NCBI GenBank assembly: GCA_902493515.1
Contig: CABUPE010000012.1
Span: forward strand, 1 to 60,485
Direction of reading: 5' to 3'
DNA length: 60,485 nt
From: an uncultured Collinsella sp.
GTDB lineage: Bacteria; Actinomycetota; Coriobacteriia; Coriobacteriales; Coriobacteriaceae
Part shown: positions 1 to 7,978 of the stretch, piece by piece
How positions within the stretch are numbered: position 1 is the stretch's first letter
How the letters are laid out: every line of letters starts with the position of its first letter
Translations under genes and position numbers: made by a program
The notes under the pieces: generated by a model
Seen by the model: only the letters and a program-made list of their open reading frames with translations
Databases searched by the model: none
Told to the model about the DNA's origin: nothing

Positions 1-2236
1 ACGCCGGGCCGACTCGCTTCGGATGGGGCTCTACACCAACTTTCTCGACACTACCGGCGGCAATGTGCGCTAGCGCCTCGACGAGCTCCTGCGAGCTCAC
101 GGGTTTACTCAGGTGCGCGTCCATGCCCGCCTCGCGCGAAAGTCTGCGGTCGTCGGCAAAGGCATTGGCACTCACGGCGATAATCGGCGTGGTCGCGGCA
201 TCCTCGCGATCGAGCGCTCGAATCTGACGCGTGGCCTCAAGGCCATCGATACCGGGCATCATGATGTCCATCAACACCACGTCGTACTCGTGCGGTGCGC
301 TCGCGGCAAACGCCTCAACGGCAGACTCGCCATCCTTAGCATGCGTCACGACGGCACCGGCACGGCTGAGTGTAAACTGCGCGATCTCGGCATTCAGATC
401 GTTATCCTCTACGAGCAAAACGCGCAAGCCCTGGAGCGCATCGCCATCACCCGCATCCACGCGAACTTCCTGAGGAATCTCGGAGCGCTTGCACTTCTCA
501 AACGGCAGGCGGATGGTAAACGTCGTCCCCTGCCCCAAGACGCTCGTAAAGCTCATGGTTCCGCCCATAAGCTCGACCAGCTGTTTTGCGATAGGCGCGC
601 CCAGGCCAGTTCCCGACGAAGCGCCTTCCACCTGCTGCTCCTCACGGCAAAACGGCTCGTAGAGGTGCTGTTGGAACTCCTCGCTCATGCCAATACCGTT
701 GTCGGCGATCGTGTATTCATAGACAGGGACGCCATCCACTGGCTCCACCTCGCGGCACACCAGGCGAACATAGCCGCCCTGGCGGTTGTACTTGACGGCA
801 TTGCCGGCAATATTGAGCAACAAGCGCTTGAGGTGCGTCACACTCACCCGAGCATAGGGATGATCAAGCGTCTGCTGGTCGCAGATAATTGTCACCAGAC
901 GCTCCTCGGCCTGGCGCTCCAGAATATCGCGCACTTCACAGTTGAGTGCCACCAAATTTGTGGGTACGAGGTTCAGGTCGAACTGCCCGCTCTCCAGGCG
1001 ACTCATATCGAGTGCCTCGTTGGCAAGGTCGAGCAACAGTCCCGATGCCGTCCAGATTTTTGAGCGGCACTCGGTCTGCTTTTGCAGATCGTCCGCATTG
1101 GCATCGCCAACCTCGACCATGCCGCGAATGCCGTTGATAGGCGTGCGCAGATCATGGCTCATGCGGCGCAGAAACTCCGTCTTTGCCGAGTTGGCAGACG
1201 AGGCCTCACGCGCCGCCTTTGCCAGCTTGTCGCCATAGTCGCGCTCCTGCAGCAACGGGTCGGTCATGCGCTGGCGCTCGGCACGGCGACGCATCATCAC
1301 AACAGCGGCTATTGCACCGCCGTAGAGCACCAGCACGCAGGCGACAACGGCGGCGACGATCTCGAAGTAATGCCGCGCCGAGGCATAGGTGTACACATAG
1401 AATTTGTGCGCTTTTCCAAATGTACCCAAATACCACTCGCCGTCGGCGTTAATCAATTTGACCTTACCAGCCAGGCATCGATCCTTAATACCATCGACAA
1501 TGAAGACATCCGTCGCAGGCAGATCGAATACGCCCAATATGGTGGGTTCAACGGCATTGGTCGCAACGACCTTGCCGTCGCTTTCAATCACGATATTGCC
1601 GCTATCGATGGTTTCATAACCATCGAGCAGGCTCTGCAGTTTGAGCGTATTACTCGCGACCGCCTTCGCGCCCTGATGCCTTACCGCGATAACGATGCCC
1701 TCGCCATCCTGCCGAGCCACGCAACCAATGTCTGCAACCGAATCATCCGAAAGCGTAATGCGGGCGGTATAGGACTTAAGCGGATGGGTTGCCACCTCCA
1801 GCACGGGCGCTTCCTTGAGATACGTAGCAAGCGGCTCGTAGCCCACGCCATCCGTCGAGGACTCAGACACCAAATTGCCCGATGCGTCCGTCACGATCAG
1901 TGCGCTCACGTTGAACTGGTCGGCATATAGCTCCAGCCTTGTGTTATCCACCGAACCGTCGCGCTCCATATCGCGCGCTGCCTCTCCGGCAATCTCCATA
2001 ACGCGTATCAGGTTTTTGGTCGTATAGGCGCTATTGAATGCATCGTAGGAAAGGCTCTGCGTCGCCACGTAATCGACAACGTCGGCAAAGTGCTGCTCGG
2101 CTTGGGCCGTCATGTAACCGTAGCTCATCATGCCGGCAGCAACCGAGAGCACTATCCCCAGCAGAGCGACAAGGAGCCATGCCCCTGTCGAACGATTGTC
2201 CCGCTCCTGAGCGGCGTTGTCGGGCGCATCGATCAT
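1..2236 (-). CDS. hybrid sensor histidine kinase/response regulator (3' end beyond window)
   Basis: Membrane-bound hybrid kinase that autophosphorylates on His and passes phosphate to its own receiver. 745 codons are visible with no stop before the window edge. In order: membrane segment near residues 16-38, an extracytoplasmic sensor region of about 250 residues, a second membrane segment near 287-309, HisKA with H-box MSHDLRTPINGI near 358, HATPase with NAVKYN, DNGIGM and GTGLG, then a receiver from about 600 with phospho-acceptor in LMDIMMPG and the conserved Lys in LSKPV. The ATG overlaps the stop of the upstream solute-binding lipoprotein (ATGA), so the two are translationally coupled and the lipoprotein is probably its ligand sensor. 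A C-terminal HPt domain could lie outside the window. Confidence 0.9.
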   Translation of the reverse strand, partial: MIDAPDNAAQERDNRSTGAWLLVALLGIVLSVAAGMMSYGYMTAQAEQHFADVVDYVATQSLSYDAFNSAYTTKNLIRVMEIAGEAARDMERDGSVDNTRLELYADQFNVSALIVTDASGNLVSESSTDGVGYEPLATYLKEAPVLEVATHPLKSYTARITLSDDSVADIGCVARQDGEGIVIAVRHQGAKAVASNTLKLQSLLDGYETIDSGNIVIESDGKVVATNAVEPTILGVFDLPATDVFIVDGIKDRCLAGKVKLINADGEWYLGTFGKAHKFYVYTYASARHYFEIVAAVVACVLVLYGGAIAAVVMMRRRAERQRMTDPLLQERDYGDKLAKAAREASSANSAKTEFLRRMSHDLRTPINGIRGMVEVGDANADDLQKQTECRSKIWTASGLLLDLANEALDMSRLESGQFDLNLVPTNLVALNCEVRDILERQAEERLVTIICDQQTLDHPYARVSVTHLKRLLLNIAGNAVKYNRQGGYVRLVCREVEPVDGVPVYEYTIADNGIGMSEEFQQHLYEPFCREEQQVEGASSGTGLGAPIAKQLVELMGGTMSFTSVLGQGTTFTIRLPFEKCKRSEIPQEVRVDAGDGDALQGLRVLLVEDNDLNAEIAQFTLSRAGAVVTHAKDGESAVEAFAASAPHEYDVVLMDIMMPGIDGLEATRQIRALDREDAATTPIIAVSANAFADDRRLSREAGMDAHLSKPVSSQELVEALAHIAAGSVEKVGVEPHPKRVGPA

Positions 2237-3102
2237 GACAGGCCCTCCACATTCAAAAATGGCGAAGGGTCATCAAAGTACTTTGACACTAGGCGTTCCA
2301 TGGTGCCATCGGCAAGCATTTCTTGGTAGGCATGAGTGAGCTTGACGTCGATGCCGCGCGTATCGTTGATATCGAAAGCGGTGCCCAAACCAACCTTTAG
2401 CAGCGGCTCATCCAAAATGCGATATGTCACACCATAGTCTTTTTCGTAGGTGAGGAACGAGGACTCATGCGCGGCGATAGCGTCGACCAGGCCCTCGACG
2501 AGCGCCGGGTTCAGATATGAACCGTCCGAAAAGCTGTAGAGCTCCTTGATCTGCGGAACGTTTTCATTTGTGCGATTGAGCAAAATGTCCTCGGGCTTGG
2601 TGGTGGACTGAACCGCCACGATCTTATCCTCAAGATCGGCAAGCGTGTAGATATCGCTCTGGGAATCGACCGCGACCACCTGGCGGCTCGCAAGGTACGG
2701 GCCAGCCCAACGATACTCGTTTTCGCGACCCGTCATGCTAAAGCTGCCCATGACACAATCGAGCTCGCCGTTCGCCAGCAGTTCCTTCTTCTTTTCCCAA
2801 TCGATCAACTGGTATTTTGGCTTGTAACCAATGCGGGCCAAAGCCTCGGTTAATATCTCGACGTCCAGGCCAACGATATCGCCGTACTCGTCGGTATACA
2901 CAAACGGTGGATAGAGGTCGCTGCCGACGTTGAGCGTCTTGAGGTCGTCGTCTTTGACCTGCGAGGCGTCCAGACCTTCTAATGCAGACGTCGAGGCTTC
3001 GTCATTACGCCCAGAACAGCCAGCTATCACAACGACAAAGGCGCTCGCCACCGCAAGCGCAACAAACAGCGATATGGCAATCGAGCGGCGGGGTCTTTTC
3101 AT
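2233..3102 (-). CDS. transporter-type substrate-binding lipoprotein (family 3 SBP)
   Basis: 289 residues. The start is the ATG giving MKRPRRSIAISLF, with GGAG 7 nt upstream; longer in-frame starts would precede a complete signal peptide and are unlikely. Residues 1-26 form a lipoprotein signal ending in a VIAGC lipobox. The rest matches periplasmic amino-acid-type binding proteins (PPFVYTDEYGDIVGLDVEI, then YQLIDWEKK and a VGLGTAFDI stretch). No ABC permease or ATPase is adjacent. Instead the stop overlaps the start of the hybrid kinase, so it probably acts as the extracellular ligand-binding partner of that kinase rather than as an importer component; this role is inference. Confidence 0.87.
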   Translation of the reverse strand: MKRPRRSIAISLFVALAVASAFVVVIAGCSGRNDEASTSALEGLDASQVKDDDLKTLNVGSDLYPPFVYTDEYGDIVGLDVEILTEALARIGYKPKYQLIDWEKKKELLANGELDCVMGSFSMTGRENEYRWAGPYLASRQVVAVDSQSDIYTLADLEDKIVAVQSTTKPEDILLNRTNENVPQIKELYSFSDGSYLNPALVEGLVDAIAAHESSFLTYEKDYGVTYRILDEPLLKVGLGTAFDINDTRGIDVKLTHAYQEMLADGTMERLVSKYFDDPSPFLNVEGLS

Positions 3103-3246
3103 CGAGCTCCAGACGATCCTATTCACAGACTGAAACGGTAAAAAATAATAGCAAACGAAGTCACACGAGTGCCCAATGGTTACAGACGTTTTACCATGTG
3201 GGGCCTTCCAGCCGACTTGGCAGAAGACCCCGCATGCAGTGCTCAC

Positions 3247-4461
3247 TTACCGTGCATTAAAAACGTAGCGGTCCAGGCGGTCGCACGCTTCCCTTACGCG
3301 CGAAAGCGGCAGCGCCAGATTCACGCGAATGTGACAGGGCCCGTGGAACGGACGGCCGTCCTGATACCCCACGCCCACGCGCGCCCCCTCGTCGAGCAGC
3401 CACTGAACATCGCGGCCATGCTCGCGGCACCACTCGGTGCAGTCCAGGAACACCATGTACGTGCCCTGCGGACGCGAAAACGCGACGCCCTTCCAATGTT
3501 TTTCTGCATACGCGCAGAAGTACTCGATATTGCCGGCAAGCACCTGGTTGAGCTCGTCCACCCACTCGTAGCCCTGCGGCTGGTAGGCACCGATAAGCGC
3601 ATGCATGGAGAGGACGTTCATCTCGTTGTAGTGGGTCTTGTTGGACACGGCGCACACGCGGTCGCGCAGCGTCTCGTTGTAGACGATGTGGTAGCTGCCG
3701 ACCAGACCTGCCAGGTTAAACGTCTTGCTCGGCGCATAGAGGGCAACCGTGCGCATGCGGGCATCCTCGCTCACCGACTGCGTCGGGATATGCTTGTGTC
3801 CCGGCAGGATGATATCGGACCAAATCTCGTCCGAGATCACCACGCAATCGTGCTGGCGATAGATGTCCATGGCGCGCTCGATCTCGTCGCGCTCCCATAC
3901 GCGGCCGCAGGGATTGTGCGGCGAGCAGAACACCGCAGCATGAACGTGGTTTTGGGCGAGTTTGCACTCCATGTCCTCAAAGTCCATGCGCCACACGCCC
4001 TGGTCGTCGAGTTTAAGCGGGCTGTGGACAATACGATAGCCCGCGGCTTCGATAGACTTGGTAAAACCAATGTAGGTGGGGCTGTGGACCAGCACCGCAT
4101 CGCCCGGCTGGACATACGCGCGCAACGTCGACACGACGCCGCCCAGCACGCCATTTTCGTAGCCGATATGCTCAGGCGCCAGGCCCTCGACGCCGTTGCG
4201 ACGGCTCTGCCATTCGATGATGCGGTCGAAGTACTCGGGGCGCGGATTGAAATAGCCGAACATGGGATGCTGGGCACGCTGAATGATGTGTTCCTGGACC
4301 GTGGGCACCGTGGCAAAATTCATGTCGGCCACCCACATGGGAATGCGGTCGAAGCCCTCGTCGGGTGCGTTCGGCGCCATACCGGGGATCTCACCCCAAG
4401 AGTCAACGGCGATGGAGTCCATGCCGTGGCGGTCGATAAGCGAGCTAAAGTCGTATTTCAT
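3247..4461 (-). CDS. MalY/PatB family PLP-dependent aminotransferase (cystathionine beta-lyase type)
   Basis: 404 residues, the normal size for fold-type I PLP enzymes of the MalY/PatB group, which cleave C-S bonds in cystathionine or cysteine conjugates to give a thiol, pyruvate and ammonia. Visible hallmarks: IPMWVADMNF near the N terminus, the SPHNPCGRVW motif, ISDEIWSDI with the cofactor-binding Asp, and APSKTFNLAGL with the Schiff-base Lys. The C-terminal FHGPCHIRVNLALP carries the substrate carboxylate-binding Arg. A GGGGG stretch precedes the ATG. It stands alone on the minus strand behind the lipoprotein gene; a specific substrate or a regulatory role as in E. coli MalY cannot be read from the sequence. 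Confidence 0.9.
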   Translation of the reverse strand: MKYDFSSLIDRHGMDSIAVDSWGEIPGMAPNAPDEGFDRIPMWVADMNFATVPTVQEHIIQRAQHPMFGYFNPRPEYFDRIIEWQSRRNGVEGLAPEHIGYENGVLGGVVSTLRAYVQPGDAVLVHSPTYIGFTKSIEAAGYRIVHSPLKLDDQGVWRMDFEDMECKLAQNHVHAAVFCSPHNPCGRVWERDEIERAMDIYRQHDCVVISDEIWSDIILPGHKHIPTQSVSEDARMRTVALYAPSKTFNLAGLVGSYHIVYNETLRDRVCAVSNKTHYNEMNVLSMHALIGAYQPQGYEWVDELNQVLAGNIEYFCAYAEKHWKGVAFSRPQGTYMVFLDCTEWCREHGRDVQWLLDEGARVGVGYQDGRPFHGPCHIRVNLALPLSRVREACDRLDRYVFNAR

Positions 4462-4573
4462 GCTGAACCCCCGTGCGAAGTAGGCTGTTTCGATAGGCGT
4501 TATTGTCCACCAGCGCGGGCGGTTTTGGTATGAGGTTTGGCGCTTAATTTGACGTGTGCGGACGAATGGCTGG

Positions 4574-5311
4574 CTAGTCTTGCGCGTCGTTGACGGCGAC
4601 TACGGTTAGCTGGGTTTCATCGACCGTAAACGATATGTCAAGCCCGGCGTAAGCCAAGTGGTAAATGCGGTTTGGCTCGTGCTTGCTGCCTGCGCGGCGC
4701 GGGTCTTGGCGTAGGACCTCAACCACGCCGGGGAGCTTTGCGGGCGGGACCATGTCTTGAAGAGCTTGCGAAAACTCAACATCGAGCTCTTGCCACGGAG
4801 CATCCTCGATCCAGCCGCCGGTCGCATCCGGGTGACAGTCCGCAAACGGAATGTAGGGCTTAATGTCGTAGATGGGCGTACCGTCGCGCAGGTCGGCTCC
4901 CAGCACATGGATGATGGGGCCGTCGCCGGTAAGCTCGACACGATCGAGCTTGACGCAGGTAAGCCCAATGGGATTAGGGCGAAACGGACTGCGCGTGGCA
5001 AACACGCCCACGCGCTCGGCTCCGCCCAGACGCGGCGGGCGCACGGTCTTCGACCACTTGACGTTGGTGCCGGACCTGTCCTGCGACTTGGCATCGGCAG
5101 CTATGTCGTTTGCCGTGCCGCCGGGCGTTCCGTTTTCGAAGCGCCACAGCAACCACAGGTGAGAGAAGGAATCCAGGCCCTCAACTGCTGCGTTGGAGGC
5201 AAATTCCGGCTCAAAGACGATGCGCCCCTGCAGATGGGGCGGCAAAAAGCTGTTGCGCGGAATGCCGAACTTCTGTGGCAGGTCGGTATGTATGTGTGCA
5301 ATAGGTTCCAT
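4574..5311 (-). CDS. trmO: tRNA (N6-threonylcarbamoyladenosine(37)-N6)-methyltransferase TrmO
   Basis: 245 residues from the ATG giving MEPIAHIHTDLP; an in-frame ATG 9 nt earlier (5320) is a second possibility. TrmO methylates t6A37 to m6t6A37 in threonine-accepting tRNAs using SAM. Family features: a TsaA/YaeB beta-barrel core with KFGIPRNS, LWLLWRF, GVFATRSPFRPNPIGLT (the signature loop), DLRDGTPIYDIKPYIP, then the TrmO C-terminal extension ending in YHLAYAGLDISFTVD. The open frame continues far upstream only because the opposite strand is GC-rich coding sequence; that portion has no family resemblance. The divergent neighbour is the TipAS regulator. Confidence 0.92.
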   Translation of the reverse strand: MEPIAHIHTDLPQKFGIPRNSFLPPHLQGRIVFEPEFASNAAVEGLDSFSHLWLLWRFENGTPGGTANDIAADAKSQDRSGTNVKWSKTVRPPRLGGAERVGVFATRSPFRPNPIGLTCVKLDRVELTGDGPIIHVLGADLRDGTPIYDIKPYIPFADCHPDATGGWIEDAPWQELDVEFSQALQDMVPPAKLPGVVEVLRQDPRRAGSKHEPNRIYHLAYAGLDISFTVDETQLTVVAVNDAQD

Positions 5312-5452
5312 GCCGGTCATTGTACGGCATGGAGGCATGGGGCGTTGCGCGCAATTCTTCGCCGCGGTCCGCAGTCGTGCAACCAACGGTTGCTTGGAAG
5401 GGCGCCTGCCGCCGCGTATGCTTAAGCCATCAACCAGCAGAAAGGAGCCGCT

Positions 5453-6280
5453 ATGGCCTTTGCAGAAAAGCTCATTGCCATCCGTCGCGCCCATCACCTT
5501 ACCCAAAAGCAGCTCGCCGCCAAGCTCTTCGTCACACGCCAAGCCGTCAGCCGTTGGGAGCGCGGCGAAGTCACCCCGGGCATCGACATGATGAAGCTCA
5601 TCGCCGCCGTAACCGGCGAGCCTCTGTCTCATCTGCTCGAGATGCCCGAGCACTATTGCCAGAGCTGCGGCATGATACTCACGCCCGATGACTGCGGCAC
5701 CGATGCCACGGGCGCCACGACCGACCATTACTGCAAGTGGTGCTACGACCACGGCAAGTACACCTACGACACCACGATGGAGGCGATGATCGAGGACTGT
5801 GCCCCGCGGCTGGCGCAAAACACCGGCATGTCGCTCGACGAAGCCGTCTCGCTCATGGGCGCCGTCCTGCCGCAACTGGAGCGCTGGCGCACCGTGCAGG
5901 AAAACGAGGAGTGCTACGGTGCCGAAGCCCGGGCGCACTATGGCGATGAGGCTATCGATGCGGCAAACGAAGCGCTGCTGGGCATGGACCCCGAGACATG
6001 GAACGACATGAAGGAACTTGAACGCGCTGTTCTGGGCCAGCTATCGATCGCCATGGGCGATGGCGATGCGGACGGAAACGAGGCTCGCAAGCTTGTCGCG
6101 ATGCATCGTCGTTGGATTGGTCTCAACTGGGGACACGAACCCCAGAACGAAGCATACCTGGGCCTCGCCCACGGCTATCTTGCCGACCAGCGCTTTGTTG
6201 ACTACTACGACAAGCCCTGCGGCACCGGAGCCACGGCGTTTCTGGTCCAGGCCATCGAGTCGTCACTGGCCCGCGCATAG
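5453..6280 (+). CDS. XRE regulator fused to a zinc ribbon and a TipAS ligand-binding domain
   Basis: 275 residues; AAAGGAG lies 6 nt before the ATG. Residues 1-60 are a helix-turn-helix of the XRE type (LTQKQLAAKLFVTRQAVSRW). Residues 68-100 hold a zinc-ribbon-like set of Cys residues (YCQSCGM ... YCKWC). The remainder resembles the TipAS domain that binds thiopeptide and other antibiotics in Streptomyces TipA: a helical region with RTVQENEECYG, AMHRRWI, LADQRFVDYYDK and GATAFLVQAI. Classic TipA has a MerR head; here the DNA-binding module is XRE and a zinc ribbon is inserted. Expected job: ligand-responsive transcription control, target unknown. No obvious drug transporter is next to it. Confidence 0.85.
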   Translation: MAFAEKLIAIRRAHHLTQKQLAAKLFVTRQAVSRWERGEVTPGIDMMKLIAAVTGEPLSHLLEMPEHYCQSCGMILTPDDCGTDATGATTDHYCKWCYDHGKYTYDTTMEAMIEDCAPRLAQNTGMSLDEAVSLMGAVLPQLERWRTVQENEECYGAEARAHYGDEAIDAANEALLGMDPETWNDMKELERAVLGQLSIAMGDGDADGNEARKLVAMHRRWIGLNWGHEPQNEAYLGLAHGYLADQRFVDYYDKPCGTGATAFLVQAIESSLARA

Positions 6281-6331
6281 ACCGCGGCGGCTTTGGGTAT
6301 TTCAATCAAAACCTCAACCGATTGGAGACTT

Positions 6332-6577
6332 ATGGCTACTAATCACGAGCTCGTGCTCTACGTTATGACCGGCTGCCCGTATTGCTTAAAGGTCAAGCAC
6401 TTTTTGGCCAATAACGGCGTGACCATTCCCGAGCGTAATATCTCGACCGATTCCGATGCCGAGCAGACACTCATCGCCGTCGGCGGAAAACGCCAGGTTC
6501 CCTGCCTATTCATCGACGGCAAGCCACTCTACGAATCGAGCGACATCATCGCATGGGTACAAAAGAACCTGCTCTAG
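6332..6577 (+). CDS. glutaredoxin-like thiol-disulfide protein
   Basis: 81 residues from the ATG giving MATNHELVLYVMTGCPYC; TTGGAG is 6 nt upstream, and the longer upstream frame lacks a ribosome site. Small thioredoxin-fold protein with the dithiol active site CPYC at residues 15-18, the cis-Pro region in RQVPCLFIDGKPLYESSDI, and the C-terminal helix. It would reduce disulfides or ribonucleotide reductase-type targets in the cytoplasm. Its nearest relatives may be the N-terminal glutaredoxin half of glutathione S-transferases, but only the glutaredoxin half is present. It is followed by a strong hairpin that can terminate it. Confidence 0.9.
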   Translation: MATNHELVLYVMTGCPYCLKVKHFLANNGVTIPERNISTDSDAEQTLIAVGGKRQVPCLFIDGKPLYESSDIIAWVQKNLL

Positions 6578-6621
6578 TACGCGCATTGCAACCGACCACC
6601 CCAACCCATACGGCCCAAACA

Positions 6622-6676
6622 TGTACACCAGCATCCAAAGTCGACATTTTTCGACATCTTTGGATGCTGGCGTACA
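6622..6676 (+). terminator. long hairpin downstream of the glutaredoxin gene
   Basis: Arms TGTACACCAGCATCCAAAG and CTTTGGATGCTGGCGTACA pair over 19 bp with one mismatch, and an inner TCGACA/TCGACA stretch extends the fold. TTTTT follows at about 6678. It can serve as a rho-independent terminator, but the stem is unusually long and may belong to a dispersed repeat family. Confidence 0.6.
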
Positions 6677-6687
6677 GTTTTTGCGGG

Positions 6688-6743
6688 TAGTCATCGGGGA
6701 CGTTCTTAAATGACTAGTCGTTAAAAAACGTCCCCAACGACTA
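6688..6743. repeat. imperfect inverted repeat with GGGGACGTT arms
   Basis: TAGTCATCGGGGACGTT pairs with AACGTCCCCAACGACTA (17-nt arms, three mismatches) across a 22-nt AT-rich centre. It abuts the stop codon of the dihydrouridine synthase at 6745 and could terminate that minus-strand transcript. The form resembles REP-type palindromes. Confidence 0.6.
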
Positions 6744-6744
6744 A

Positions 6745-7704
6745 CTAGCCGTGGAAGCGGGCTATGGGTGCAAGTGGCTGCTCGCGAAAGACGCGCTCGA
6801 CGGCGGCGCGGTATTCGTCGACCTTTTTGGTCTTGCGTACGAGCTTGTGAACGGTAGCGGGGTCGGCGAAGGCGCATTTGGCGTAGAACCACCACTCCTT
6901 CATGCGAAAGACCGCATTGCCGCCAATTTCGTCCGCATAGGCTGCAAACAGCGTGTCGTGGAAACGCTGCAGCTCGGCTGCCGTGGCAACAGGGCCGCCC
7001 TTAACCATGCGAGCCAGCGCGGGGTTCGCGAGCAGGCCGCGTCCCAGCATTACATGGCGCGTGCCGGGATAAGCCTCCACCAGCGCATCCATATCCTCAA
7101 GATCGAAAATATCGCCGTTGTAGGCGACCGGGAACGGCGCGCGTTCCAGCGTCTCGCCGTAAAACTCCTTGCGCGGCGATCCCGTATAGCGGTCCTTTTG
7201 CACGCGTGGGTGCACGATCAGCCCTGCCAACGGCATGCGGCAATACAGATCGAGCACACGCTCGTATTCGTCGTCGCTCTCAAGCCCCAGCCTGGTCTTG
7301 ACCGATACCGGCAACGGTGACCGCTCGCACACATCGCTCAAGAACACCTCGAGCTCGTCGAGGTTGCGCAGAAAGCCCGAGCCCTTGCCCTTGGCGACAA
7401 CCGTCCCCGAGGGGCAGCCAAGGTTGAGATTGACCTCGCGGTAGCCCATGTCGGCGAGCACCTGTGCCGCCCACACAAACTCGTCCGCGTTCTTAGACAT
7501 CAGCTGAGGCACTACGTTGAGCCCCTGGTTGTTGGCAGGATCGATCTCCTTAAGCGCCTTGCCGCCAAAGCGGTTTCCCACCCGCGGCGGCGGCAAAAAC
7601 GGCGTGTAATAACAATCGAGCGCGCCAAAGCACTCCGCATGCACGCGACGGAACACATGCCCGGTAATCCCCTCCATGGGAGCCAACGATAGAATCATCA
7701 ACAT
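6745..7704 (-). CDS. tRNA-dihydrouridine synthase family protein
   Basis: 319 residues. FMN-dependent TIM-barrel enzyme that reduces uridines in tRNA D-loops with NAD(P)H. Visible: LAPMEGITGHVFRR at the N terminus, the FMN and active-site segment EVNLNLGCPSGTVVAKGKGSGFL with catalytic Cys, VSVKTRLG, GLIVHPRVQKDRYTG, VAYNGDIF and LGRGLLANPAL. The Arg/His in place of the usual HGRT reads IVHPR, as in many DusC-like or short-form members. It starts at ATG 7704, with another in-frame ATG two codons on. Downstream and upstream it is flanked by palindromic repeats. Which uridine it modifies is not determinable here. Confidence 0.9.
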   Translation of the reverse strand: MLMILSLAPMEGITGHVFRRVHAECFGALDCYYTPFLPPPRVGNRFGGKALKEIDPANNQGLNVVPQLMSKNADEFVWAAQVLADMGYREVNLNLGCPSGTVVAKGKGSGFLRNLDELEVFLSDVCERSPLPVSVKTRLGLESDDEYERVLDLYCRMPLAGLIVHPRVQKDRYTGSPRKEFYGETLERAPFPVAYNGDIFDLEDMDALVEAYPGTRHVMLGRGLLANPALARMVKGGPVATAAELQRFHDTLFAAYADEIGGNAVFRMKEWWFYAKCAFADPATVHKLVRKTKKVDEYRAAVERVFREQPLAPIARFHG

Positions 7705-7724
7705 CTACTCTCAGATCAACGAAC

Positions 7725-7751
7725 GTGACAAAGGAATCGCCCCTTTGTCAC
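7725..7751. repeat. palindromic repeat, GTGACAAAGG family
   Basis: GTGACAAAGG and CCTTTGTCAC form a perfect 10-bp inverted repeat around 7 nt. A close relative lies at 9356-9383 and weaker ones at 52782-52813 and 60121-60150, so this is a dispersed intergenic family. Confidence 0.7.
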
Positions 7752-7978
7752 ATGCATTATGCCTTGTCCTTGAGGCGGCCCACAAGGCGGAGGCGGTTAC
7801 TTGACGCCAACCAGCCAACCAGTCGTCGCTGTGCAACGAAGGTGAATGGCGCCCACGATCAAGCGAGCACCAACAGCACGCTGTTGACCTCTATGTCTGA
7901 ACAACAGACATCCTCCACTCATCTATACTCAAGAGCGTGTGCGCATCGCCCCCGAAAAACGATGAGAGTCGAGGCCCC

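Noticed and set aside
113..1930. plus-strand frames at the left edge
   Set aside because: They are antisense to a hybrid kinase whose HisKA, HATPase and receiver motifs are clear on the minus strand.
4574..5938. long N-terminal extension of TrmO
   Set aside because: The upstream 209 residues overlap the divergent regulator gene antisense and have no TrmO resemblance; the start at 5311 is adequate.
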